Assembly: GCA_019187665.1 (NCBI GenBank)
Contig: JABARH010000003.1
Coordinates: 254,982 to 307,967 of the forward strand
Reading direction: 5' to 3'
DNA length: 52,986 bases
DNA from: Anaerolineales bacterium
GTDB lineage: Bacteria > Chloroflexota > Anaerolineae > Anaerolineales > Villigracilaceae
The position numbers and the translations under genes were made by a program. Below the pieces are notes generated by a model. That model made no database searches and was not told the DNA's origin. It saw nothing but the letters and a program-made list of their open reading frames with translations. Below, one piece after another: positions 16,062 through 23,885 of this stretch (position 1 is the stretch's first letter; each line of letters starts with the position of its first letter).

Positions 16062-17279
16062 TCACCGCTTGTCGGGAATTAAGAACAATACAAATCCAAA
16101 AAACCGTAACCCAGCGCTGACTAACAACGCGCCGCCGAGACCGATGCTGTCAGCCAGCCACGTCCCTGCCAGCGGGGCGATGATGGCGGCAAGGTATTGC
16201 ATGGACTGCGCCAGCGAAACAAAGGTTGCGCTGTATTCGTGCGGGATGGTTTTCATGAGTTCGTCGAAGAAGACCAAGTCGAGTCCGCCCTGGAAGAGTC
16301 CCGCCAGCCCGGCGAAAAGGTAGATCCACTTCACGTCCGGCACGAGCGCGGCAAGGAGAGGGTAGGTTGTCATGCCGAGGGTGGTGGCAAGCAGGACAAA
16401 GCGTCCTCCATATTTCCTCGAGAGGCGCGGCCAGAGGACGTAACCGACCAACATCACGGCGGTCATGGACATGTTGATCAAGCCGATCTGCGAGTCGCTG
16501 GCGCGAATGTCGCGCACAAAGTACAGGGGCAGGAGCGGCTGGGATAATGCCAGCGCGAAGAAGTAGACAAAACGCCGCGATGCGAAAGAGACAAAGGCGG
16601 GCGCGCCGCGCAACAGGGCGAAATATCCCAGGGCAGAGGCCGAAGAGGAAGAACCCAGCGCGGGCGGAGTCTGATCCGGCACCTGGATGCGGCGCGAGAA
16701 AATAAAACTGATCAATCCGCCCAGCGAGAGTCCGACGAACATGATTTCATAGTTGAGCGGGAATTCGATCAGGTCAATCGTGCTGGAAATGAAGATCGCG
16801 CCGATCAGGCCTGTCAGTCCAAAGATGAACCAGCGGCGGCTGAGCAGGGCGTAGCGTCCCTCCGGTCCCGCGACGGCGTTCATCACAACAGAAAACGCGA
16901 CGGCCAGCACGGTTTGCGGAAGTGTGGCAAGCGCCCAGATGGCGAGCGTGGCGATGATCGTGTATTGGTTTGGGAGGATGAGCGTGAAGGCGCCGGTCAA
17001 GGTATAGCAGGCGATCACCATCAGGCGCGCCGCGCTATACCACGGCACGATGTTTTTTCGTGTCTGCAAAAATCGGCCGGTGAGGATCGCAAGGATGAGG
17101 CCGGTCACGCCGGGCATGGAAGCCAGCAGTCCCACTTGCAGGTTGCTCGCGCCGAGGCGTGTGAGGAAGACCGGCAAAAACGGCGCGGCGATATTGGAGA
17201 TGCTCACGCCGACGGCGTCTATTTGCACGTAGCGGAAATTTCGTTGTTGGATTTCGGGGGAGGACGGAGAAACAGTCAT
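16062..17279 (-). CDS. MFS transporter
   Basis: About 12 hydrophobic segments in two six-helix halves mark a major facilitator permease. The loop between helices 2 and 3 reads GRFLQTRKN, a degenerate form of the family's G-x3-D-x2-GRR motif. The central loop near residue 205 is cytoplasmic and short (Ser-rich). I start at 17279 (MTVSPSSPEIQQ); the in-frame ATG at 17321 would add 14 polar residues. The substrate is unknown and the gene stands alone between repeat-rich gaps. Confidence 0.85.
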   Translation of the reverse strand: MTVSPSSPEIQQRNFRYVQIDAVGVSISNIAAPFLPVFLTRLGASNLQVGLLASMPGVTGLILAILTGRFLQTRKNIVPWYSAARLMVIACYTLTGAFTLILPNQYTIIATLAIWALATLPQTVLAVAFSVVMNAVAGPEGRYALLSRRWFIFGLTGLIGAIFISSTIDLIEFPLNYEIMFVGLSLGGLISFIFSRRIQVPDQTPPALGSSSSASALGYFALLRGAPAFVSFASRRFVYFFALALSQPLLPLYFVRDIRASDSQIGLINMSMTAVMLVGYVLWPRLSRKYGGRFVLLATTLGMTTYPLLAALVPDVKWIYLFAGLAGLFQGGLDLVFFDELMKTIPHEYSATFVSLAQSMQYLAAIIAPLAGTWLADSIGLGGALLVSAGLRFFGFVLFLIPDKR

Positions 17280-17478
17280 ATTTACAGGACTTTCGCTTAT
17301 CTTGCAATATCGGCGCAACAACTGCCCTGGCGGGCGTTGCCAGGGGAGAGCGCCTTTTACGCCCTAAAAAGACATTTCAAGCGTATTCAGCGTTCCCCCG
17401 GCGCCGCCTGCCAGGACAGGTGTAACGCTGGATAGAGCGGAAGTCTTAATTTAAACACAAAGTACAGGTTCTTTTGTA

Positions 17479-17556
17479 GGACGCGGATAAACGCCGATGA
17501 ACGCTGATAAAGAAGAAAAAATCCGCACGCTTCGCAGTCCGCGGCAATCCGCGTCC
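17479..17556. repeat. Palindromic element related to the MITE core
   Basis: Perfect 10-bp arms, GGACGCGGAT and ATCCGCGTCC, enclose about 58 bp. The left half (GGATAAACGC, GATGAACGC) matches the interior of the MITE copies at 1-140 and 32257-32395 but lacks their TGATTACC ends. Confidence 0.7.
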
Positions 17557-17584
17557 GAAAAATTATTTCCGATAACGTCTAATC

Positions 17585-17665
17585 CATGTACTTGCGTACT
17601 TGCGTACTTGTATACTTGTATACCTGTATACCTGTATACGTATGTACTTATGTGTATTTGTATAC
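17585..17665. repeat. Octamer array (CTTGCGTA / CTTGTATA / CCTGTATA)
   Basis: Eight or more 8-bp units in steady phase: two CTTGCGTA, two CTTGTATA, two CCTGTATA, then degenerate units. It ends 16 bp before the tsaD stop codon. Confidence 0.9.
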
Positions 17666-17680
17666 GGCTTAGGTATCTAC

Positions 17681-18697
17681 TCACGACAACGGCCAGGTGG
17701 ACTGAACGTCGAGATCCATTTCGGCGATGTGGCCGAGCGCGTAACGGAAATATCCGGCCGCGCCGATCATGGCGGCGTTATCGGTGCAGAGCGAGAGGCG
17801 CGGAATGTGGACCGGGAAATCGGTCTGCGCTTTGAATGTTTCGCGCAGTGCACGGTTGGCGGAGACTCCGCCGGCGACGATGATCTCCCGCGCGCCGAAT
17901 TCACGCGCGGCCGCGATGGTTTTTGTAAACAATGCGTCCACAACGGCGGCTTGAAAACTGGCGGCAAAATCGGCGACGGGGAGCGTTTTACCGGACGAGT
18001 GTATTTTTTGCGTCTCATGCAGGACGGCGGTTTTGAGTCCGCTGAAGGAAAAGTTCCACGTCCCTTCGAGGCGGGCGCGCGGAAATTTGAAACGGGTCGG
18101 GTCGCCCTCTTCCGCGGCTTTCTGGACAGACGGTCCGCCGGGATAGGGAAGCCCAAGCAGGCGCGCCACTTTGTCGAACGCCTCACCCGCCGCGTCGTCG
18201 AGGGTTGCACCGAGGCGCGTGTAGGTGAGATGGTCGGTCATTAAATTTAATTCGGTGTGTCCGCCGGAGACAAGCAGGGCAAGCAGTGGAAATTGCGGCG
18301 CGGGAGGCGGAGTCTGCCCGGCGTCATGGATCCACGCGGAGTAGATGTGACCTTCGAGATGATTCACGCCGACGAGCGGAAGGTCTGCGCCGAGGGCGAG
18401 TCCTTTTGCGGCATTGAGCCCGACCACGAGCGAGCCTGCCAGTCCGGGTCCGCGCGTGGCGGCGACCGCGTCCATGTCCTGAAGGGTGAAGTGGGCTTGC
18501 GCGAGCGCCTGCTCGACAACCGGAACAATGGATAATACGTGCTGGCGCGAGGCGACTTCGGGGTAGACGCCGCCGTAGCGCGCGTGAATCTCCATCTGCG
18601 AGGCGACAACAGATGAGACGAGAGCGCGTCCGTTTTCGATCACAGCGGCGGCGGTTTCGTCACAGGAGGTTTCGATGGCGAGGATTAGGGTGGTCAT
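17681..18697 (-). CDS. tsaD: tRNA N6-adenosine threonylcarbamoyltransferase TsaD
   Basis: TsaD transfers threonylcarbamoyl to A37 of ANN-decoding tRNAs with TsaB and TsaE. The N-terminal ETSCDETA motif, the metal-binding H113/H117 pair (NHLEGHIY), SGGHTEL, GEAFDKVARLLGLPYPGG and the C-terminal DNAAMIG motif are all present. At 338 residues it is full length. No tsaB or tsaE is adjacent. A few ATCAGT-type repeats surround the start codon (18694-18716). Confidence 0.97.
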   Translation of the reverse strand: MTTLILAIETSCDETAAAVIENGRALVSSVVASQMEIHARYGGVYPEVASRQHVLSIVPVVEQALAQAHFTLQDMDAVAATRGPGLAGSLVVGLNAAKGLALGADLPLVGVNHLEGHIYSAWIHDAGQTPPPAPQFPLLALLVSGGHTELNLMTDHLTYTRLGATLDDAAGEAFDKVARLLGLPYPGGPSVQKAAEEGDPTRFKFPRARLEGTWNFSFSGLKTAVLHETQKIHSSGKTLPVADFAASFQAAVVDALFTKTIAAAREFGAREIIVAGGVSANRALRETFKAQTDFPVHIPRLSLCTDNAAMIGAAGYFRYALGHIAEMDLDVQSTWPLS

Positions 18698-18761
18698 CAG
18701 TGAGCAGTAATCAGTTTTAAAAGCACAATGAGAGTTTTTTCAATTATTGCCTATCGCGAGT

Positions 18762-19094
18762 TCAAGAATTCAGAATGGAGACTATCGCGCTGATCGTCTG
18801 TTCGACTTTCGAAGTCGAAATTGCTCCCGCCTTATACAGTACGATGCGTGAATCGGCGGTAAAAACGCGATTGGGGCGGATAAAACTATCCTGTCGCAAC
18901 GATCCTGTTTGAAAATCTTTGTCAGCGAGAGAGATTGAGTACTCATCGCGTTTTTGCTGGCTGGTTATTTGACAAAGAATAACGTCGTCCCCCGCTAGCG
19001 ACGCAATCACCAGGGCGGGTCTCTTCTTACTTGCTGTTAAATCGGAGTATGGAAAAGGAGTGACAACAACATCGCCTTTTACAAATGCGCCCAT
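18762..19094 (-). CDS. PemK/MazF-type mRNA interferase toxin
   Basis: The 110-residue protein opens MGAFVKGDVVVTPFPYSDLT, the usual MazF/PemK start, followed by KKRPALVIAS and the basic RPNRVFT segment. Such toxins cut RNA at short motifs. I start at 19094, where GAGGAGG precedes the ATG; this overlaps the antitoxin stop by 16 bp, typical of toxin-antitoxin pairs. The Ser/Thr residues of the active site are plausible but not proven. Confidence 0.85.
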   Translation of the reverse strand: MGAFVKGDVVVTPFPYSDLTASKKRPALVIASLAGDDVILCQITSQQKRDEYSISLADKDFQTGSLRQDSFIRPNRVFTADSRIVLYKAGAISTSKVEQTISAIVSILNS

Positions 19095-19309
19095 GCCGCA
19101 TCCTCCTCGGGAGAATCCCAATCGCGGCGAAGAACGTCTTCGGATGCCAGCATGGTATCTATTGCGTACAATTCGCCTTCCTCGTGAATTGAAGGTGGCA
19201 AATTCGCGCGCTCAGAAAGAAACATAACAAAGTCGTAGACTTCGGAAAGTTTCTCCATCGGCAATTTTCGAAGGGAGGCTGTGATCTGTGAAATTGTAAC
19301 GGTTTCCAT
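19079..19309 (-). CDS. Antitoxin, DUF2281-like
   Basis: The 76-residue protein has a helix of the form LRKLPMEKLSEVYDFVMFL, the pattern of DUF2281-type antitoxins, and an acidic C-terminus (DSPEEDAAW) suited to covering a basic toxin. The start at 19309 has AGGAAGGAA upstream; the ATG at 19345 lacks support. It precedes and overlaps the MazF-type toxin. Confidence 0.8.
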   Translation of the reverse strand: METVTISQITASLRKLPMEKLSEVYDFVMFLSERANLPPSIHEEGELYAIDTMLASEDVLRRDWDSPEEDAAWAHL

Positions 19310-19351
19310 TCGATGTTCCTTCCTATGACTTTCAATCCATTGCAAGAAAAG

Positions 19352-20158
19352 TTAAAGATGCCGTAAGAACGATTCAGGGTTGGAGAGGAAGTCACGCGTT
19401 AAGTTGACATGTTCGAGTTGAGCGTATTGTACCTCTTGAATCCGTCCATCTGCGAATTGCAATATCTGCGCATCGGGGAATGCAAGCAGGATCGGCGAAT
19501 GGGTGGCGATGATGAATTGCGAATTGTCCCGTACCATCTGTTTGAGCGCGGCGATGAATGTTAACTGGCGCATGGGCGAGAGCGCGGCTTCGGGTTCGTC
19601 GAGCAGATATAACCCGTCGGCGACGAAGCGGGATTGGAAGAGGGCCAGGAACGACTCGCCATGTGAGCGCGAATCGAGCCCGTCGCCATATCTGCGCTGC
19701 ATCTCCGCCAATTGACCTTGATAGGGCATGCTCGCCAATGCTTCGGCATATTTTGACCGCCCCTTGTATTCCTCTTTGACGTTTTGCAATTCCTGCTGAA
19801 ATTCTTCCTTCGTCTGCCGCATGGACTTGGCGTACCCGAAGAAATCCTCCGCGCGCAGGAAGAATCCTTTGCGCGTGCGTTTCGTCCATGACAGGCGGAA
19901 GTATTGAGCAAGTTTGCGAAGCGGCGCGAGGGATTTATCGGTCCGCACGCTCTCGCTCCCGACTGTGATCGACTCTGCCGCGCAAGCGATGGTCTCAAGG
20001 ATGGTTGATTTCCCCGATCCGTTCTCGCCGACGAAGAACGTGACAGCCGAAGTAAACTGAATCTCGCGCAGAGATTTGACGATTTCCAGCGTGAATGGAA
20101 ACGAGTCAGTATCACGCGAGCCGAACTCGCGCACGGAAATTGATTTCAGATGCGGCAT
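19352..20158 (-). CDS. AAA family ATPase (ABC/AAA_21-like)
   Basis: The 268-residue single-domain ATPase has Walker A GENGSGKST at residues 44-52 and a Walker B/D-loop region LYLLDEPEAALSP, then IIATHSPILLAFP as the switch histidine region. This is the SMC/ABC-like arrangement found in overcoming-lysogenization-defect-type and YbjD-type ATPases. No nuclease partner is adjacent. I start at 20158 (MPHLKSISV); the longer start runs into the peptidase gene. The function is unknown; it could act in defence or repair. Confidence 0.8.
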   Translation of the reverse strand: MPHLKSISVREFGSRDTDSFPFTLEIVKSLREIQFTSAVTFFVGENGSGKSTILETIACAAESITVGSESVRTDKSLAPLRKLAQYFRLSWTKRTRKGFFLRAEDFFGYAKSMRQTKEEFQQELQNVKEEYKGRSKYAEALASMPYQGQLAEMQRRYGDGLDSRSHGESFLALFQSRFVADGLYLLDEPEAALSPMRQLTFIAALKQMVRDNSQFIIATHSPILLAFPDAQILQFADGRIQEVQYAQLEHVNLTRDFLSNPESFLRHL

Positions 20159-20184
20159 ACAGAATACGCAGTACGCAATCCGAA

Positions 20185-21432
20185 CTACGCCCTCTTCCAC
20201 TTCTTCATCGGCAAAACAAAATCATACGGATATTCCGCGAGGATTTCCATCACGCCGTCGGGGCGCACCCAAATGGTGTCTTCAATGCGGAAGCCCATGC
20301 CCTTTTCGGGATAGTAAAGTCCCGGCTCGGAGGTGATGACCACGCCGGGCGTCAGGCGGTTATCGTCGCTGGCGGTCAGGTGCGAGCCGGGGCGTTCGTG
20401 AATGTTGAGTCCCACGCCGTGACCGAGACTGTGGACGTAACCGTCCAGCGGGGCTTTTGTGTTGAGCTGGGTTTTGTGTCCCTTCGATTCAAAGTATTCA
20501 CAGGTTATGCGCTGGTAATCTTTGAAGGGCGCGTTCAAGTCGAAGTTGTCCATGAGTTGATCGAAGATGTCTTTCACCTGCGCGTACATTTCTTCGGCTT
20601 CGGGTGAGGCGTAGCCAAGAGTCCATGTGCGCGTGAAATCGTAGAAGTAGCCTCCGCCGCGTTCGGCGGGATAGATGTCGTAAACGATGGTCTGCCCAAG
20701 GCGCATTAAGTCATCGGGGTTGCCGGTGGAATGCGGCAGGCCCGCGTCGCGCCCGATGGAAAAGATGAAACCTTCGGGAAATTCCACGCCGCGCTCCGCC
20801 GCCCATAAACGAATTTTTCCGTGAACGTCACCGATGGTGAGCGGTGTGCCATCCTCTTTCAACAACACTTCATCCGCGCGCACCTCGCGCGAGGTGAGAT
20901 ATTCCTGCGTCAGGCGCACGATCTGGGTGGTGACTTGTCCCATTCGGCGGATGCGCGCCACTTCCGATTCTTCTTTTGTTTCCATGGCGCGGATGAAGAT
21001 CGAATCGTTCTCGCCGATCAATTGCAGGTTGGGCAAAAGGGTTTGCAGGCGGGTCATTGTGCCGAAGGCGCTGGCAAACTCCACCTTGCCATAGACGGCC
21101 AGGCGCGCGTTCGTCAAGCCGAGGTCGGTCAGCAAACGCTTGAAGAGGATCGCGCCGGTTTTCGTCATGTCGCCTTCGGCCTCCTTCAGCAGATCTGCCA
21201 CTGGGTATAAGCTCAGCGAGCGAATCTCCAGGCCGGTCTTTGCGGCCTCTTCGCGCTCCATGTCGTTACAAAACAAAATCGGCGCGGCGCCGCGTTTTTT
21301 GATCAGGACGGCGCCGCTGACATGTCCGCCGCCGGTGAAATAATACATGGATGGGTTGTGTTCTGCGCTGCCCAGCACGAGCAGGGCGTCGAGGTTTCTG
21401 GCTTGCATGAGGGCGTCTATGTCTGATTTCAT
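20185..21432 (-). CDS. M24 family metallopeptidase (Xaa-Pro aminopeptidase type)
   Basis: The 415-residue protein has a creatinase-like N-terminal domain and a pita-bread M24 catalytic domain. Metal ligands are visible: Asp in VYDIYPAE and FYDFTRTW, His in SLGHGVGLNIHE, Glu in VITSEPGLYY and FRIEDTIWV. Such enzymes remove N-terminal residues before proline. The start is ATG at 21432, 21 bp from the left arm of the inverted-repeat element. The product is cytoplasmic. Confidence 0.92.
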   Translation of the reverse strand: MKSDIDALMQARNLDALLVLGSAEHNPSMYYFTGGGHVSGAVLIKKRGAAPILFCNDMEREEAAKTGLEIRSLSLYPVADLLKEAEGDMTKTGAILFKRLLTDLGLTNARLAVYGKVEFASAFGTMTRLQTLLPNLQLIGENDSIFIRAMETKEESEVARIRRMGQVTTQIVRLTQEYLTSREVRADEVLLKEDGTPLTIGDVHGKIRLWAAERGVEFPEGFIFSIGRDAGLPHSTGNPDDLMRLGQTIVYDIYPAERGGGYFYDFTRTWTLGYASPEAEEMYAQVKDIFDQLMDNFDLNAPFKDYQRITCEYFESKGHKTQLNTKAPLDGYVHSLGHGVGLNIHERPGSHLTASDDNRLTPGVVITSEPGLYYPEKGMGFRIEDTIWVRPDGVMEILAEYPYDFVLPMKKWKRA

Positions 21433-21453
21433 GTCTATTCCTTGCAGATGTTT

Positions 21454-21993
21454 TTTTAAACGCGAATTTCGCGAATAGGCGAATGACGCGAATTTCTTTA
21501 TTCTTCTTTCAAAGGAGGTTCGAGGGCGTCCGGGAATTGAGGAGGAACGAAGGATTTGCCTCTTGTGAACACAACGCGGCTGGACTGGACTCGTGACGCG
21601 CCAAAGTTTATCGCGATGGCAAGTTGAAGCCCTGTCGCCTTTAGATAAGACAGCGCCTGCTGTTGATGGACGGGCAAGATTTTGCTTACCGCTTTTATTT
21701 CAAGGATCACTCGCCCATCCGCAACTTTGTCAAGCACAAATTCGCTTAATGGTTTTCCATCGTATATAACAACGATACGTTTTTGACTTTCAACAGCGAT
21801 GCCGTGTTGGGTTAATTCTCGATTCATCGCTTCGTCATAAATCTTTTCGGGGAAACCCGGACCAAGTTTATTATGCACCGCAAAAGCGGCAGCCATAATT
21901 CGGTGTGACAATTCCTTTTCAATAATGTACTGTTCGCTCATTTTTAAAACTCATTCGCGAAATTCGTTTATTCGTGTCATTCGCGTTAAAACA
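21454..21993. mobile_element. Inverted-repeat element carrying a GxxExxY gene, joined to selA
   Basis: Imperfect ~40-bp inverted arms (21454-21496 and 21951-21993) share AACGCGAAT, GAATGACGCGAAT and ATTTCGCGAAT motifs. Between them lies one gene. The right arm supplies the last ~12 codons and stop of selA. Gene-less relatives of the arms occur at 15867-15952 and 44751-44832. No transposase is present. Confidence 0.65.
21498..21941 (-). CDS. GxxExxY protein (PD-(D/E)xK nuclease-like fold)
   Basis: The 147-residue protein contains the name-giving motif in GPGFPEKIYDEA and a nuclease-like core: an acidic residue in LSEFVLDKV followed by ILEIKAV, matching the E-x-K half of the PD-(D/E)xK fold. 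The end (HQQQALSYLKATGLQLAIAINFGA) is the conserved family C-terminus. The biological role is not established. The gene occupies nearly the whole inverted-repeat element, which suggests that the protein is connected with the element. Confidence 0.85.
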   Translation of the reverse strand: MSEQYIIEKELSHRIMAAAFAVHNKLGPGFPEKIYDEAMNRELTQHGIAVESQKRIVVIYDGKPLSEFVLDKVADGRVILEIKAVSKILPVHQQQALSYLKATGLQLAIAINFGASRVQSSRVVFTRGKSFVPPQFPDALEPPLKEE

Positions 21994-23318
21994 TCTACCA
22001 TTACACTATCCTGCTCAAGCAGAACAGTTCGAGGGTCGAGGAGAATCTTGTCGTTTTCCGTGCGCGCGATGATGGGCGGATTCGATTCGCGCAGGCGCTT
22101 CAAAAATTTATCCGGATGTTTGACTGTCAACGATAGCGCAAACGTCGGCAGGGACTCTTCGGGCAGGCTTCCGCCGCCGACGGTGGATTCGGATTCGACG
22201 ACTTCGCCCTGCCCCAGTTTCTCACGCCACGCTTCGGCGCGACCACGCATCTGCTCTGCCGTCGCGGAGATCATCCTCCAGACGGGAATTTCGCGCGCTG
22301 CCTCGTCCTTGAGGTAGTGGATCAGCGTGGCAGACAATGCCGCCAGGCAAAGTTTGTCCGCGCGGACGGCGCGCGCCAGCGGATGTTTTTTGATTCTATC
22401 GAGCCATTCCTTTTTTCCAACGATGATCCCCGCTTGCGGACCGCCGAGCAATTTATCGCCGGAGAAGCAGACGAGATCCGCGCCCGCCGCGAGAGATTCT
22501 TGCACAGTCGGTTCCCTGCCCAATCCGAACGTTGTGGTGTCGAGCAATGTGCCGGAACCGAGATCGTCCACGAGGGGAAGATCGTGTTTGTGGGCAAGTT
22601 CAACAATTTTGACGAGATCGGGTTCTTCGGTGAAGCCGATGATCTTGAAATTGGAACGATGCGCGCGCATGACCAGACTCGCGCCCTCGCGGATGGCTTC
22701 TTCGTAATCGCGCAGGCGGACTTTGTTGGTCGCGCCGACCTCCGCGAGTTTTGCGCCGGATTGTTTCATCACATCCGGCACGCGGAAGGAGCCGCCGATC
22801 TCCACGAGTTGCGTGCGCGAGATGGCGACGCGCTTGCCTTTTGCCAGCGCGGATAAAATCAACAGCACGGCGGCGGCATTGTTGTTGACCACCAGCGCGG
22901 ATTCGGCGCCGGTTAATTTTTGCAATAACGATTCTGCGTGATGTGTCCGCGAGCCGCGCTTGCCGGTGGAGAGATCAAATTCGAGGTTGGAGTAGCCGAG
23001 CGCGACGGATTGCATTGCCGCGAGGGCGGCGCGGCTCAGCGGCGCGCGTCCCAGGTTGGTGTGCAGGATCACGCCGCTGGCGTTGATGACCGGTTGCAGG
23101 CTGGGGCGAGTCCATGCGGCGAGAAATGCGTCCACGCGGGCGAGCAGAGAATCGCGCGAGGGCAGGTCCAAGCCGGCGAGGGAATCCGCACGCGCGCGGT
23201 CGAGGGCGAAGCGGATGGCTTCCACCGCGAGGGGACGCCCGTGGAGCGCGATCAGGTCCGCGAGCTGAGGCGTCTGGAGCAGGGAATCCACAGAGGGAAG
23301 GTTACGCGGATTCGTCAT
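21951..23318 (-). CDS. selA: L-seryl-tRNA(Sec) selenium transferase SelA
   Basis: SelA converts Ser-tRNA(Sec) to Sec-tRNA(Sec) with selenophosphate, using PLP. The PLP lysine is K289 in FSGDKLLGGPQAG; the N-terminal GRPLAVEAIR and NLEFDLSTGKRGSR segments are typical. The length is 455 residues. The last ~12 residues (LTRMTRINEFRE) are encoded by the right arm of an inverted-repeat element, so the original C-terminus was replaced or lengthened. No selB, selC or selD is visible here. The start overlaps the upstream membrane protein gene by 17 bp. Confidence 0.94.
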   Translation of the reverse strand: MTNPRNLPSVDSLLQTPQLADLIALHGRPLAVEAIRFALDRARADSLAGLDLPSRDSLLARVDAFLAAWTRPSLQPVINASGVILHTNLGRAPLSRAALAAMQSVALGYSNLEFDLSTGKRGSRTHHAESLLQKLTGAESALVVNNNAAAVLLILSALAKGKRVAISRTQLVEIGGSFRVPDVMKQSGAKLAEVGATNKVRLRDYEEAIREGASLVMRAHRSNFKIIGFTEEPDLVKIVELAHKHDLPLVDDLGSGTLLDTTTFGLGREPTVQESLAAGADLVCFSGDKLLGGPQAGIIVGKKEWLDRIKKHPLARAVRADKLCLAALSATLIHYLKDEAAREIPVWRMISATAEQMRGRAEAWREKLGQGEVVESESTVGGGSLPEESLPTFALSLTVKHPDKFLKRLRESNPPIIARTENDKILLDPRTVLLEQDSVMVDVLTRMTRINEFRE

Positions 23319-23715
23319 GGTCTTCCACGCGGGGCGGTTGCCAGCGCGCGCGTTCGCGCAGGCGCAAAACGGATTCGATGGCGATCAATCCGCCTGCGAG
23401 TCCAAGGATCACGTAGAGGGTCACGAGCCGCGCGAGTTGAAGCCATGCGAGGGTCGCGCCGAAGACGCCGACCCAGATGGCTTGACGGACGATGACGTAT
23501 GCCTCGGGCGGAGTTTCGTCGAAGCGCGTGGCGATGAAGTACACGATGGGAAAGGCGGTGGCGGAAAGCGCGATGACGATCAGCGCGAAAAATCCCCAAC
23601 GCGGGAAGATGGTCGGCTCGGTGAAGTAGAGCAACGCGCCCAGCCCGCCCCAGCCGAGCAGGATCAGTAGCAGAGCGCGAAAAATGTATGGGCGGAAGGT
23701 GAGTTTGTCGGGCAT
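23302..23715 (-). CDS. Four-helix membrane protein, unknown
   Basis: The 137-residue protein has hydrophobic segments near 11-30, 38-60, 74-93 and 96-112, and a basic, Arg-rich tail (RLRERARWQPPRVEDHD). It overlaps the selA start by 17 bp, so the two genes are probably co-translated, yet no link to selenium is evident. The family is not recognised. Confidence 0.7.
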   Translation of the reverse strand: MPDKLTFRPYIFRALLLILLGWGGLGALLYFTEPTIFPRWGFFALIVIALSATAFPIVYFIATRFDETPPEAYVIVRQAIWVGVFGATLAWLQLARLVTLYVILGLAGGLIAIESVLRLRERARWQPPRVEDHDESA

Positions 23716-23836
23716 GGTTTTAATGGCGTCTGTTGTGCGGTTTCAGTACCGCAGCTTTCAAGTTACGTCCGCGCGGCGCAAGATACATCTTGCGGTACCC
23801 AGTCAGTTAATTATACTCTGCACAAACACATATTAA

Positions 23837-23872
23837 ATCAACAGAGGCTGGCGCTCGCCAGCCTCTGTTGAT
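23837..23872 (-). terminator. Perfect 16-bp hairpin after the protease gene
   Basis: ATCAACAGAGGCTGGC (23837-23852) and its exact complement (23857-23872) flank a GCTC loop, 13 bp past the protease stop. The tail on the minus strand is only weakly T-rich. A second palindrome, GCAAGAT/ATCTTGC, lies nearby at about 23780-23795. Confidence 0.7.
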
Positions 23873-23885
23873 TGCGCGCCCGGTT

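Noticed and set aside
19352..20158. Multi-gene defence island with the AAA ATPase and the MazF pair
   Set aside because: Neighbours are housekeeping genes (tsaD, M24 peptidase), and the ATPase has no nuclease partner. The evidence is too thin.
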